Source: Bacteroidales bacterium (GTDB lineage: Bacteria > Bacteroidota > Bacteroidia > Bacteroidales > UBA932). From it: a DNA stretch of 64,000 bases. Each line of letters starts with the position of its first letter. The stretch's first letter is position 1. Below, in pieces: positions 35,223 to 44,846 of the stretch. The position numbers and the translations under genes were made by a program. The stretch is from positions 62,001 through 126,000 of the forward strand of contig JAAYJQ010000003.1 of the NCBI GenBank assembly GCA_012522855.1, given 5' to 3'. The notes below the pieces were generated by a model that saw only the letters and a program-made list of their open reading frames with translations, did no database searches and was not told where the DNA came from.

Positions 35223-36874
35223 GGCGTTGTCTCCTCTATCCAATACATAGTGTCCTGCTGTGTCCCCGGCTGCTTCACGTTGTATTGATTTTCACTGTAC
35301 GTGGCTGCGCCGATGTTGAAAAACCGGATGACCGTGTTGTCAATTTCCCATCCCGGCAGGACTTGGTTGAACGGGAAGTTGGAAGGGGGGAATCCGGCCG
35401 GAAAAAGTTCCGTCAGCACCACTTTGGCAACGGGATCCGTCGGGGTACTCGACGAGACCGGAACCAGATAAAATTGGGTGACCTGTTCTCCGGACTGACC
35501 CTCGATGATGACCGACTGTCCTACTTGCGTGTAGGCCTCGCCGGATTTGATGACGAACCGGAAACTTTCGTTGTCCACCTGCAAGCGGAAGTTGTTGGTG
35601 CTCTCGGTCCGGATCGCAAGCAAGGGTGAGTACTGCGGTATGCCGGAAGCGTAGCCATACGCGACGGACACGTAGGAGTCCCCCCATGTGTTCGTCATGC
35701 GATCCTTGTCGTAACGCAGATAGTTGGAATATTCCAGGGTGCTGCGGCCTTGGGTGGAATGGCTGAAACGGGCATGTCCTGCGTTCCAGGGAAGAATCGT
35801 CGGCTGCACATACAATTTTCCTCCGAGGAAGTAAGCGTAAATGATCCAGGTATGGTTTCGTGTGAAGTCGCCGGCTGCGTTCATCGTGAAATTAAGAAGC
35901 TTCAACGGGCCGCCGGCAACCGTCCGGTAGGAAATCGAACCGGAAAGCTGCTTGTCTGTTTCGCGCAGGTAGAGCCTTCCCGGCGAAAGCAGCGTGCCGG
36001 TCGCGATTGCCGCATCGAGTCGCCTCCCGTATTCATGCGGAGTCTCCGCCTCATGCCCCGTGGACCGGAAAATGAATTCTCCGGGATTATCGCACGCCGG
36101 GATGGTTTCCGGAACGGGGAAGTCATAGGACAGGGTCTCATAGGAGCCGCCTATGATGTCGAACAATTTGGTGCCGAATGTGTGGCCGCTGTAGGTGGCG
36201 TTCGTAAAAAGACGTTCTGAGGCTCCGATCTGGCCCGAAAGATGGATTCCTTCGAGGATAAAAGCATCGGTTATCTCTCCCGGCTGTCTGCACAGGAGAA
36301 TCTGGACCTTCGACACGGCGCGGGTGATGGTCACGGTTTCGACCTCCAGCACCGGATAGCTCCCCGTCATTTCCAGATTCTTGGAAACGCCTGCGAAAGG
36401 AAGCCCTTCCTGGGGAACGGAGGTCACGGGGGAACCGACACCGAAGGCGGAACCGCTCATGGCTGCGGCATCCAGAACGCTCCGTCCGGTGTTGGCGTCC
36501 AAGGTAAGTCCGGTGCTTCCGCTGTTGGCGATGGCGTACACGTCCACATGGGGCTTGTCATTGGCGATCGCGTCGGAAAGGAACATGGAATAAGTCTGGA
36601 CGGTGCCGCTCTGCAGATTGCCGACAGGAGGATCCAGATAGCCGATGAGGCTACCGTCACTGTGACGGAACACCCAGATCTGCAGCCGCTTGATCGCTTT
36701 TTCCTCCTGCTGGGAACCGGTCTCTCCTATTTCGGAGCGGGTCACTCGTTCTGCCGGTATGAATACCCGGACCGTCAATTGAGAGTCCAGATAATCATCC
36801 AACTGCCGGCGGGAACAACTTCCGGTCAGCAGCAGTGCCGTTAGGCAGAACAGGATGGAAAGGGTTCTTCTCAT
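35219..36874 (-). CDS. Fimbrial accessory lipoprotein
   Basis: The protein has 551 residues from ATG 36874; an upstream in-frame TTG is less likely. The lipobox is LTGSC (Cys20), with RVTRSEIGE as an Arg site. The opening KRLQIWVFRHSDGSLIGYL resembles fimbrial subunits of the Mfa3/Mfa4 (DUF4906-like) group, which cap or bridge the shaft to the tip. It follows the Mfa1-like paralogue by 5 bases and overlaps the next gene by 4. Position third to fifth in the operon also matches the P. gingivalis mfa3-mfa5 arrangement. Confidence 0.7.
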   Translation of the reverse strand: MRRTLSILFCLTALLLTGSCSRRQLDDYLDSQLTVRVFIPAERVTRSEIGETGSQQEEKAIKRLQIWVFRHSDGSLIGYLDPPVGNLQSGTVQTYSMFLSDAIANDKPHVDVYAIANSGSTGLTLDANTGRSVLDAAAMSGSAFGVGSPVTSVPQEGLPFAGVSKNLEMTGSYPVLEVETVTITRAVSKVQILLCRQPGEITDAFILEGIHLSGQIGASERLFTNATYSGHTFGTKLFDIIGGSYETLSYDFPVPETIPACDNPGEFIFRSTGHEAETPHEYGRRLDAAIATGTLLSPGRLYLRETDKQLSGSISYRTVAGGPLKLLNFTMNAAGDFTRNHTWIIYAYFLGGKLYVQPTILPWNAGHARFSHSTQGRSTLEYSNYLRYDKDRMTNTWGDSYVSVAYGYASGIPQYSPLLAIRTESTNNFRLQVDNESFRFVIKSGEAYTQVGQSVIIEGQSGEQVTQFYLVPVSSSTPTDPVAKVVLTELFPAGFPPSNFPFNQVLPGWEIDNTVIRFFNIGAATYSENQYNVKQPGTQQDTMYWIEETTP

Positions 36875-36879
36875 GCCGA

Positions 36880-38643
36880 TCAATATAAAGGAACAATTGC
36901 CGGGGTGGACATCACCCAGTCTATGTAGGCCGTGACTCCGATCTGGAGCTGCGGTTCCCGCAGGTCGGGAACGGCGTTGTAGGCATTCGCAAGGGTCGTG
37001 ACATCGAGGGTGACCGAGGTCTTCCGGTCCTGTTCGAACACGCGCCGTACGAGGACGCCCTCCCGCATGCGCTCCGCATCGGTGAGGTCGTTGAGATCGA
37101 GTTTCCCGAGGAGATAGAAGCGGCTTCCGGGGAGAATCCGCCCGGTCGCTCCTTCGAATTCCTGGTCGGTATTGTTCTGCAATTCCACGGCAAAATGGAT
37201 CACCGCGTCCTCTATGGATTCCAGAACCAGTGTACGAAGCGGAACCGCAGGGACAGTATTGCTCAAATAGGCTGTCGCGCTGAACTTTGTGTCGTAGATG
37301 TAATAGTCTTCTTGTCCGGTCGGCGTGAATCCGAAATTCTGGACGCGCTGACCTCCGATGATCAGCCCCGTGACCGGGAACAGGGTGTGGTTCACCTTCA
37401 CAGTTTGGTTGTTCCGGTCCGGCAAGTTGGCGGTGGGTAGCCGATTGAGCGTTATCTCAAGCAATCCGGGCCCGTACTGGACGGGATTGATGAGGGCGGC
37501 TCCCACGGTTTCCGGCCTGATGGATCCGGGGGCCTTTTCGTACTGCGACAGAATCATCTGCCACGTGCTGTACGTGCTCCCGTCCGAATAGACATTGTTG
37601 TTCAGGAAGGAGTAGGTCTTGCTCTCATTTTCAGTGGTGTTGATCCGGCTGTTGGTGTAATACCACAGGCGGATCGGGTAGCAGTATCGGTCTGTCTGTG
37701 CCAGAAGGGCGCCGGTCGCTTCTCCGGCCACGAATTGTGACCCGTCCCAGCGCACGGCGGCGGATCCTGCGGGAAGACCGTCTCCGGGATATCCGCTCAT
37801 ATTCGTGGGAAACACGATCCTGGAATTTGCGTCAAGGATCACACCCTGGCTCAGAATGGCATTCAGTATGGCTGTCCTGAGGTTACGCTCCCGCTGTGAT
37901 AACCAATTCAGATTGAGTGATTGGAGTTCTGTGTAGAGCCATTCGACATGCGAGCGGAGACTCTCGCTGGATCCGGCCATCAGTTTCTCCTGATTCGTGA
38001 ATGTGTAAAAAATGTCGATAAGGGGGCTTGTCGCAGGACCATCCTGGATGAACTCCACCCATGTAGAGGTAATGGTTTGCCACCACCAATACGTGTACTC
38101 CACGTAGGCGATGCCGTTCAGATAAGCGAGAAGCGCCGCTTCCGTCTCTCCCGAGACGGGTTGTTGCAGGATCGGATCGGGGGAGAAGGAAATCTCGGCC
38201 GGCGTTTTCCCGTCCAGTCCCGACGCGATCAGCGACCCATCTTCCTCCTTCTTGCCGGAAATGGCGTTGGCCGTTCCGTAGAAAAGGAAGGAAGAGGTGT
38301 ACCGAGGCATCCATTTGCGCTCGTACAGTTTGGAATTGTTGTTGGGGTACAGGGAGGTGATGTTTTCCAGCCCGTCACAGTGAGCGAGCCGTTCATCTCC
38401 CGCGGCGATGGCGCCGTGGGTCGCGAACGGAATCAAGGTGATGTTTTCGATTCCGCGGAAGACGTTGTCGACCTGCGTGACCTCGTCGGTAGCCCGTGTG
38501 GCCGGGGAAGCGGGAAGCGAAAGCGAAAAGAGAACCGGTACGGGCTCTGCCGTTCCTGTCACCTCGGGAAGCTGTTCGGAAATACATCCGCACAGCAAGG
38601 CCGGCATGCAGGCAAGCAGAAGTTTATGGTTCCATTTTCTCAT
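36880..38643 (-). CDS. Mfa1-like fimbrillin, second copy
   Basis: The protein has 587 residues. The lipobox is LLCGC (Cys20) and PATRATDEV is the predicted Arg cleavage site that frees the donor strand for polymerisation. Its C-terminal portion (SRFYLLGKLDLNDL ... VFEQDRKTSVTLDVTTLANAYNAVPDLREPQLQIGVTAYIDW) parallels that of the 39677-41767 protein, so the two are paralogues. It overlaps the Mfa2-like gene by 4 bases. It may be a minor shaft subunit or adaptor. Confidence 0.8.
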   Translation of the reverse strand: MRKWNHKLLLACMPALLCGCISEQLPEVTGTAEPVPVLFSLSLPASPATRATDEVTQVDNVFRGIENITLIPFATHGAIAAGDERLAHCDGLENITSLYPNNNSKLYERKWMPRYTSSFLFYGTANAISGKKEEDGSLIASGLDGKTPAEISFSPDPILQQPVSGETEAALLAYLNGIAYVEYTYWWWQTITSTWVEFIQDGPATSPLIDIFYTFTNQEKLMAGSSESLRSHVEWLYTELQSLNLNWLSQRERNLRTAILNAILSQGVILDANSRIVFPTNMSGYPGDGLPAGSAAVRWDGSQFVAGEATGALLAQTDRYCYPIRLWYYTNSRINTTENESKTYSFLNNNVYSDGSTYSTWQMILSQYEKAPGSIRPETVGAALINPVQYGPGLLEITLNRLPTANLPDRNNQTVKVNHTLFPVTGLIIGGQRVQNFGFTPTGQEDYYIYDTKFSATAYLSNTVPAVPLRTLVLESIEDAVIHFAVELQNNTDQEFEGATGRILPGSRFYLLGKLDLNDLTDAERMREGVLVRRVFEQDRKTSVTLDVTTLANAYNAVPDLREPQLQIGVTAYIDWVMSTPAIVPLY

Positions 38644-39665
38644 AACTCGATGTCTCCTCCTATTCCTTCTCCCCAGTCCAGCACCACGCTCATCCCGACG
38701 GTCGGATCGTGGGGCTGAACGCTGCCGTCGGGCAGCACCTTCGCTTTCAAGATCATCAACTGACCCGCGCGGAGCGGCTTGGTCACTCCCAGTGTCGTTT
38801 CCGTGACCGAATTATCCGCAAGGGTGACATAGGTTCTGAAATGCCACAAGGCCTCAGGCGCGTTTTCCGAACGGAAAGGTTCCGTCGTTTCCGTCACGCT
38901 GCGGGTCGCGGGATAATCCCGGGACGGAAAATTGACTGTGACGAAGCAGCGCTGATCCCCCTCTTCGGGTGACAGTTGCTTCGTGCTGATAAGTACGGGT
39001 TCTGAATAACGGAAGATACTGTCGCAAATCGAAAAACTGTCGGCGAACCCGGAAGCGGTTGCGGTCATGCTCCTGAATCCCTCTTCTGAGGTGTTGACAA
39101 CCAGCGCGGCTGCGCAGTTGGCCATATACAGTCCCATTTCCCTGTCGAGTGATACTCCGTCCAGGGGCATTCTGCCGGTGAACAAGCCTGTACGGTGGGG
39201 ATCTGCCGTCTCCTGCTTCTGCCGAAGGGAAGAAAGGTGGCGCCGCCCTTCGTTCGAGAGGCTGACGATACCGTTTTCCGCGACATTCGCGACGGCAGTG
39301 TGCAGATAGGGGCGTTCCGGGAGGAACAGGGAGATTTCGGAACGGTTGGCGTTCATCGTCACCTGTTCCCGGAACAGCCGTGTGGAATCAAGACCGGTAG
39401 CGAAGAAGGAAAGATCGAGATCCTGTCCGAAATCCGTGAAGACCCCTTTCAGATCGTTTCTGAGGGCTTCCCGTACCGGTCGGTCTTCGTCTTTCCCAAG
39501 TACTTCCTGCAGTTCGGTGTCGAAATTCGTGATCAAATGCAGTTCGTACCGGAACTTGTGTTCTGTGTTGCAGTCACGCAAATCCTCGTCCACGAGGCAG
39601 CAGCCCGACAGAGCCGCTGCCCCGCAGAAAAGGATGAAGAGAGTTCTGAACACAGAATGGATCAT
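38640..39665 (-). CDS. Mfa2/FimB-like fimbrial anchor lipoprotein
   Basis: The protein has 341 residues from ATG 39665, 11 bases after the Mfa1-like stop. The lipobox region is ALSGCC, then LVDEDLRDCNTEHKFRYELHL, which fits the FimB/Mfa2 family that anchors the shaft and limits its length at the outer membrane. Unlike the other fimbrial proteins here it has no early Thr-Arg maturation site, as expected for a subunit that stays lipid-anchored. It is placed directly after the major shaft gene, as in P. gingivalis mfa1-mfa2. Confidence 0.85.
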   Translation of the reverse strand: MIHSVFRTLFILFCGAAALSGCCLVDEDLRDCNTEHKFRYELHLITNFDTELQEVLGKDEDRPVREALRNDLKGVFTDFGQDLDLSFFATGLDSTRLFREQVTMNANRSEISLFLPERPYLHTAVANVAENGIVSLSNEGRRHLSSLRQKQETADPHRTGLFTGRMPLDGVSLDREMGLYMANCAAALVVNTSEEGFRSMTATASGFADSFSICDSIFRYSEPVLISTKQLSPEEGDQRCFVTVNFPSRDYPATRSVTETTEPFRSENAPEALWHFRTYVTLADNSVTETTLGVTKPLRAGQLMILKAKVLPDGSVQPHDPTVGMSVVLDWGEGIGGDIEL

Positions 39666-39676
39666 CGGTAGATGGA

Positions 39677-41767
39677 TTAATTGCTGCCCAAGACGGTGTT
39701 GAAGGTAAGACCCGTAGACCATACGATGTCCACGGAAAGTCCGACCGAAACATGGCTTGCCCGGAGATCCGGAACGGTCATATAGGCCTTCTGAAGGGAA
39801 TTCTGTCCAATCGAGAAGTTCGCCGTGGTCATGTAATCCTGGATGAAGATACGCTTCTCCTGGATGGTTGCGCCGCTGGCGTCGTAAGGAGGAAGCGCAT
39901 AGTTTGTAGGCCAGACGATATCATTGACGGCATTGGCGATGGACAATTTTCCGAGCAGATAGAAAGTGGCCCCGTTGCGGACCAGGTTGTGGAGGCCCCA
40001 GAAGTCCTGGCCGGAATTGTTCACGAATTCAAGCGCGACCACGACATCGCTCTGGGATGCGCCCAGACTGGAATCCCAGTTGTCGAACACGAGGGTATAG
40101 TTCGGTTCGGATGTGCCGGTGGCCGGAATCGCGACATTCGGAATTTGCGAGTCGAAGATGATTCCATCGAATTTCTCCGCGCCCGTCTGTCCTGCAGCAT
40201 CGGCTTCTGCGCTGGTCTTGTACTTGCGGGTGAAGTCCCATCCCATCTGTTCGTTCTGTCCGCCGATCATGATACCCCTGAAGGTGAAGGCGTCCGCCGT
40301 GACCGGGATGACGTTGTTTTCTTCTCCCGTGATGGCCTCGCGATTGTCGTTCAAGGCAGCGGCAGAGTAACTCAGGGTCGTCTTCAGCAAGGCCGTCCCG
40401 TAGTTGATGTTATCCCTCATGGCGACACTCTTGGTCGTGGAGGCAACTGCCCCGTTTACGGTCCAGTCACTTGACCAACTTGCGTTGTTGATCCAGTTGG
40501 CGACGCCTTGCGGGTAGTCGGTGGTGATATGTTCCTCATTGGAAACGCGGATCGGGCTGTTGCCGAAATAGGTCAGTTCGGCCGGATAGAACACCCGTTT
40601 CGGATCCGAGTCGCTGCCAATGCCTGTGATAATGTCCGTTGCCTGGTAGGTGAAGGCGATCGCGGAGACATCCATCGGATCTCCAGGTATCGTGTTGTCT
40701 ATGTAGGCAATTTGTGCGGCCCCTTGCGGCATTTTGTAGTTCATCGGGAACTCGTTGAGGTTGTCCGCGGCGATCAGAGCGAGATTGGTGGGCGCGCCGG
40801 GTAATCCTTCCGTGTTGGGGATGATGTTGGCCATCGGTCTGAATTGGCAGTTGGGACCTTTTTCTGTGAAGAAGAGTCCGAGCCGGCCAGTGACCTCGCT
40901 GGCAACAGCCTTCGCGATGGCTTCGTCCAAAGTGGTCGGGATCGCGCCGTCGACATTGCTGATTACGGTCCAGAGATCACCGATGGTCCGGGCGACGGAC
41001 GGGCCTGAACCGGCGCGGACTTCGCCAGCCTTGATCGTGGTCAAGCCGACGAAAGTTTCCGCCATGATGTCGCCAAGAGGACTGAGCGTATTACCTGCTT
41101 TTTTCTGATCCCCGTACCATTTCCAAGAGTACCCGGTGTTGTCCGACTCTCCGTTGAAAACAACCGGGACGGAAGTGGAAAGCTTGGACTTGATCATATG
41201 AGTCAAGATGAAGCCCAGGAGTTCCTTTTCCTTCTCGTAAGCGTTCTCTTTTTCCGCGAGAAGGCGGGAGGAAAGTTTGAAAACAGTATTCGCCGGATCC
41301 TGATCCACCGTGAAGGCGATTTTGCCTTGCTGTTCATCGGTCCCATCCTTGAAGGCTTTCGCATAGAACATAAAGGTGTTGGTGCCGGTCGGGACGGACA
41401 GTTCCACAACGCGGCGAGATTTGTTCTGATCGATCTCCCCTGCATTGAGGATGCGGTCGAGGTTGAACACCTTGTCGGCCGGATCGGCGTCCGAGGCGAC
41501 ATGACTTCCGTTCGCGTTCAGCTTGTAAGCTATGAGCATGGCTTTCTCCATTCCGCGGAAGGTCTCGCTAACGGTTGCCTGCGTGTTGGCTCCGGACTGC
41601 CGGGTCGTGGGCGTGTTGCCCGTCGAGATGTTGAAAACGAACTGAGTGAGAACCTCGTCCGTCTTGTTGGAGTTGGGGTCGATTGTCTCGTTTTCTTTGT
41701 TGCACGAGACAAGGCTTGCCAGGGCTATCGCTCCTGCCAATGCCAGTTTGAAATGTGTTCGCATCAT
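39677..41767 (-). CDS. Mfa1-like major fimbrillin
   Basis: The protein has 696 residues. The lipobox is LVSC (Cys22) and TPTTRQSGAN marks the probable Arg cleavage. ETFRGMEKAMLIAYKL and the C-terminal FYLLGKLSIA ... QDYMTTANFSIGQNSLQKAYMTVPDLRASHVSVGLSVDIVWSTGLTFNTVLG match the P. gingivalis Mfa1 family. It is longer than Mfa1 itself (about 560), with extra sequence in the middle. After lipidation, export and Arg-specific proteolysis it should polymerise into type V pili by donor-strand exchange. Confidence 0.88.
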   Translation of the reverse strand: MMRTHFKLALAGAIALASLVSCNKENETIDPNSNKTDEVLTQFVFNISTGNTPTTRQSGANTQATVSETFRGMEKAMLIAYKLNANGSHVASDADPADKVFNLDRILNAGEIDQNKSRRVVELSVPTGTNTFMFYAKAFKDGTDEQQGKIAFTVDQDPANTVFKLSSRLLAEKENAYEKEKELLGFILTHMIKSKLSTSVPVVFNGESDNTGYSWKWYGDQKKAGNTLSPLGDIMAETFVGLTTIKAGEVRAGSGPSVARTIGDLWTVISNVDGAIPTTLDEAIAKAVASEVTGRLGLFFTEKGPNCQFRPMANIIPNTEGLPGAPTNLALIAADNLNEFPMNYKMPQGAAQIAYIDNTIPGDPMDVSAIAFTYQATDIITGIGSDSDPKRVFYPAELTYFGNSPIRVSNEEHITTDYPQGVANWINNASWSSDWTVNGAVASTTKSVAMRDNINYGTALLKTTLSYSAAALNDNREAITGEENNVIPVTADAFTFRGIMIGGQNEQMGWDFTRKYKTSAEADAAGQTGAEKFDGIIFDSQIPNVAIPATGTSEPNYTLVFDNWDSSLGASQSDVVVALEFVNNSGQDFWGLHNLVRNGATFYLLGKLSIANAVNDIVWPTNYALPPYDASGATIQEKRIFIQDYMTTANFSIGQNSLQKAYMTVPDLRASHVSVGLSVDIVWSTGLTFNTVLGSN

Positions 41768-41795
41768 GTTGTTGATTTGAGTTGTTTTAATTTAT

Positions 41796-43583
41796 CTAAT
41801 AGTTTTTACGTTTGTTCCTTCTGTTGTAAAGGCGATATTCCGAATCATAGATGGCTTTCTCCGCTTGGTATAGTTCCATCGCGGCCTCATAGCGTTTCAT
41901 TTCTTCTTGGTAACGTTCTCGTTCTTCTTCGGCCTGTTCGTACAGGGCGCGTTCGCGTCGGTATGTTTCGATTTCCCGGAGGTTGGCGGCCGCGGATCCG
42001 GAACCCCGCTCGGCTGCTTCCCGCAATTTTTCTACGGCCGCTTCTTCGGCGGACTCGTCTTCGGAACGAAGCGCCTGAAAATAGGACGCGAGCGCGAAGG
42101 CGTTCAGGGCTTCCGGGTCATTCTGACGCACGGCATCCCCTTGGTACAGCGAGATTGCCTGCGGATATTCCCCAGCCTGGATCAAGGTGTTGATCTGCTG
42201 CATTTGAGGACTTGCCGTCGGAGACAAATCTTCATAATAGATCCGGATGTAGCCGGAATTCCGCTGGTCGGCGAGCAGGGTGGCGATCAAAGCCTGAAAT
42301 ACTTTGCCGTTTGCCTTCAGCAGCGCTTCCCTGCGGTCCGGATCGGGTTCTGTGTCGATGATGTGAAGGATGCCGGTGATGTCCTTTTCGGTAAGGTCTT
42401 GTGTCCTCGACGGCAAGTCAGCCACCTGGGCACGGAACCAATCCCACGCCTCCCCCTTTCCGACCGCCTCGAAATGCTGGTCGGAAATCCCGAGTTCCCC
42501 TTGCATATACTGCTTCAGCGCAGCAGCCCGGCCGTCGGACAACCGGACATTGTTCGGCTCTGGGCCTTCGATGGAGGCCAGGCCGACGATCTGAATGACT
42601 CCGATTCCGGACAAGGTGTCCCGCAGGATGCGGCCGGCAACGTTGACAATAGAGTCGAGGGTCTGCGCGTTGCTTCGATAGTTCCGTTTCAGTTCAGTAC
42701 TGCTCAACTCAAAGAAAACAAACATCGCGCTGTCTTTTTGAGGGGGAAGAATCTCCGCTATGGGTTGATAATCACGCATGGATAGCACCCAGGGAAGTTT
42801 TGTCGCAAGCTTCTCTCCTTCACTCTTGACGGGAAGGCTCTCGGCAAGATGCCCTTCGAAGAGCTGCGGGGCTTCCACCCGCGCAGGCTCGGAAGGCCGT
42901 ACAGGGAGGAGAGGAGGGGAGGGCGGCTCGGACGGAGCGGCGACAGGGTTGTAAGCTATGTTCAGCGCGACTTGCGGGACGAGACCGATTTTTGTCTCTT
43001 CACCCACTTTCGGTCCGCAATGATCGCATGTATATTTGTCATAGGCGGCATAGCCGGCCGCGAGTCCCGCCAATGCTTCCAGCCGGAAATGGTCGGACAG
43101 CCACCACGAACGTCCTGCGAAAAGGCCCGCCCCGTAAAAATCTCCCTGCAGCCGGTAATTTTTGGCATCCGGATACAGGCCGAACGGAAACTCCACGTTT
43201 CCGACATTGTAATGGGTATAGATGAGATCTGCTCCCAGAAACCATTTCTCGTAGACTTGATCCGGGTAGAAGCGTATCTCAGGAGCTACCAGAAAATGCC
43301 GCCAGTGCGTCGTGTTCTGCACATATTCCCGATCCCAGAAAAAGAAACGGGGCCAAGGCTTCAGTCCGCCCGTAACACCGATCGACCAACGTTCGGAGAC
43401 CGGAAACTCGACACGCAGATTGGGGGTGCCGGACAGGTCGTAAAGCAGATTGTTGCTGACGGTTATTTTTTGCGCCCGTACCGGCAAAGCGAAAAACGAC
43501 AGCATTAGCAATGCCGTGAAAGCGACTTTGCGGCAGGCAAAGTTCGGTTTCCTGGGAAACGGTATTTTCACAGAATAGCTCAT
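41796..43583 (-). CDS. DUF3575/OmpA-like outer-membrane protein heading the fimbrial operon
   Basis: The protein has 595 residues. ATG 43583 is chosen because a promoter -7 box (43612-43619) lies inside the longer frame; the signal peptide then ends PVRAQ. The N-terminal DUF3575 barrel (NNLLYDLSGTPNLRVEF, WRHFLVAPEIRFY) is followed by a Pro-rich linker, an OmpA-like domain (GLASIEGPEPNNVRLSDGRA) and a C-terminal Glu/Arg-rich coiled coil. Such proteins often precede Mfa-like operons and may help in pilus assembly or regulation. Mfa1-like starts 29 bases downstream. Confidence 0.82.
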   Translation of the reverse strand: MSYSVKIPFPRKPNFACRKVAFTALLMLSFFALPVRAQKITVSNNLLYDLSGTPNLRVEFPVSERWSIGVTGGLKPWPRFFFWDREYVQNTTHWRHFLVAPEIRFYPDQVYEKWFLGADLIYTHYNVGNVEFPFGLYPDAKNYRLQGDFYGAGLFAGRSWWLSDHFRLEALAGLAAGYAAYDKYTCDHCGPKVGEETKIGLVPQVALNIAYNPVAAPSEPPSPPLLPVRPSEPARVEAPQLFEGHLAESLPVKSEGEKLATKLPWVLSMRDYQPIAEILPPQKDSAMFVFFELSSTELKRNYRSNAQTLDSIVNVAGRILRDTLSGIGVIQIVGLASIEGPEPNNVRLSDGRAAALKQYMQGELGISDQHFEAVGKGEAWDWFRAQVADLPSRTQDLTEKDITGILHIIDTEPDPDRREALLKANGKVFQALIATLLADQRNSGYIRIYYEDLSPTASPQMQQINTLIQAGEYPQAISLYQGDAVRQNDPEALNAFALASYFQALRSEDESAEEAAVEKLREAAERGSGSAAANLREIETYRRERALYEQAEEERERYQEEMKRYEAAMELYQAEKAIYDSEYRLYNRRNKRKNY

Positions 43584-43611
43584 CGAGATCAAGTAAGACA
43601 CAAATTGGCGG

Positions 43612-43619
43612 CAAATATA
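43612..43619 (-). promoter_or_regulatory. -7 promoter box of the main fimbrial operon
   Basis: The minus strand reads TATATTTG, matching TAnnTTTG, 29 bases before the chosen start at 43583, in a very AT-rich stretch. Confidence 0.65.
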
Positions 43620-43845
43620 CTTAATTTTTTTAACTTTCATAGCATTTTTTAGAATTTTTCTAAATAATTTCAGTTCTATCATTGGGCTATTTTCCCTTTT
43701 AATTGTTAATCAATCGCTTATATTTCATTATCGTTTTTTAAATTCCGACCTTTCCGCATTTCGATTCAACAGCCGTCATCGATCACGGTCTCCAGCCATA
43801 TTCCCGCGCTGCCTGCAGGGCCTTCCAGGGGCTTTATCGATCCGC

Positions 43846-44012
43846 CACCTCTGCTGTTGTTCCCCGCGCCCCTCTGCTGTTATTCCCCGCGCCACCCTTG
43901 CTGTTATTCCCCACGCCCCTCTGCTGTTATTCCCCGCGCCCCTCTGCTGTTATTCCCCGCGCCCCTCTGCTGTTATTCCCCGCGCCACCCTTGCTGTTCC
44001 CCTCGTTGTTTC
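43846..44012. repeat. 23-24-base tandem repeats (RAYT-1 left flank)
   Basis: About seven copies of a CTCTGCTGTTATTCCCCGCG-type unit recur at 23-24-base steps (for example 43849, 43872, 43895). An isolated piece of the 75-base unit precedes them at about 43795-43848. Confidence 0.85.
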
Positions 44013-44063
44013 TCCCACTGGGATGCCGGCCTTGTTACTTGGGGCTTCTCGTTTATCTTCCTG

Positions 44064-44450
44064 TTCGCCACCCCGGTTCGGGAGACGGGGGTCGCGAACA
44101 CCGATCCTGCCTGCAGGGCTTTCCAGGGGCTTTATCGATCCGCCACCCCGGTCCGGGAGACGGTGGTGACGAACACCGGTCCTGCCTACAGGGCCTTCCA
44201 GGGGGTTCTCCGATCCGCCACCCCGGCCCGGGAGACGGGGGTCGCGAACACCGGTCCTGCCTGCAGGGCCTTCCAGGGGGTTCTCCGATCCGCCACCCCT
44301 GCCTGCGAGATCGGGGTGACGAACACCGGTCCTGCCTGCAGGGCCTTCCAAGGGGTTCTCCGATCTGCCACCCCGGTCCGGGAGATGGGGGTGACGAACA
44401 CCGATCCTGCTCCCAGGGCTTTCCAGGAGGTTGTCTAGTTCGCCACCCCG
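44064..44450. repeat. 75-base tandem repeat array A (RAYT-1 left flank)
   Basis: The CGCCA/TGCCA landmark recurs at 44066, 44141, 44216, 44291, 44366 and 44441, an exact 75-base period with about five full copies. Each unit has two potential hairpins: CACCCC ... GGGGTG around a 12-13-base loop, and GGTCCTG-CCTG-CAGGGCC. Copies differ at a minority of positions. Because 75 is a multiple of three, several frames stay open by chance. Confidence 0.93.
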
Positions 44451-44451
44451 G

Positions 44452-44570
44452 TCAGAGTGGAGATGGGGAGGGAGATGGGAGTGGAGATGGGGAAGGAGAT
44501 GGGAGAGGAGATAAAAGGGTAGATGGGAAGGGAGATACGAGAGGTGCGTGCGGCCTGAGAAAAGAAAAGG
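44452..44570. repeat. Purine-rich GGAGATGGGA-type simple repeats
   Basis: About 110 bases of nearly all-purine top strand are built from variants of GGAGATGGG. It lies between the 75-base array and the HUH gene leader. Clustered G-runs could allow four-stranded structures. Confidence 0.75.
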
Positions 44571-44846
44571 AGAGAGCCACTCCGGCCGAAAGTGGATCCG
44601 CCACGCCTGTCCGAGATATCAAGGGTGAAGGACAGCGCGAGAATTGTTACGGCTGAAGCTTCGTTTCTGCCTCCTGCGCCGCACACTGCCCACCTGCTGA
44701 ATATTCTTGTGAGTTTTTACACGGAAATCTTGCCTCCTACTCCACCCGCCTCCGCTCAGGACAGCGCCCCATACATATTCTTGAATTTATTCGTGGAATA
44801 TTTCATTCTACGGATCATATCCGCGAACTTCGCAACAAAAACGACT

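Noticed and set aside
27114..35288. Very long plus-strand frames opposite the fimbrial genes (for example 27114-29066, 30784-32658, 32679-35288)
   Set aside because: They run exactly antisense to lipoprotein genes that have signal peptides, overlaps and family motifs. The antisense frames are rich in Arg/Val/Gly without domains, an artefact of GC-rich codon usage.
43857..44656. Open frames of about 190-250 residues through the 75-base arrays (also 45739-46493)
   Set aside because: The period is a multiple of three, so any stop-free unit gives an open frame in several frames and on both strands. There is no start signal, signal peptide or family motif; the conserved feature is the DNA hairpin, not a protein.
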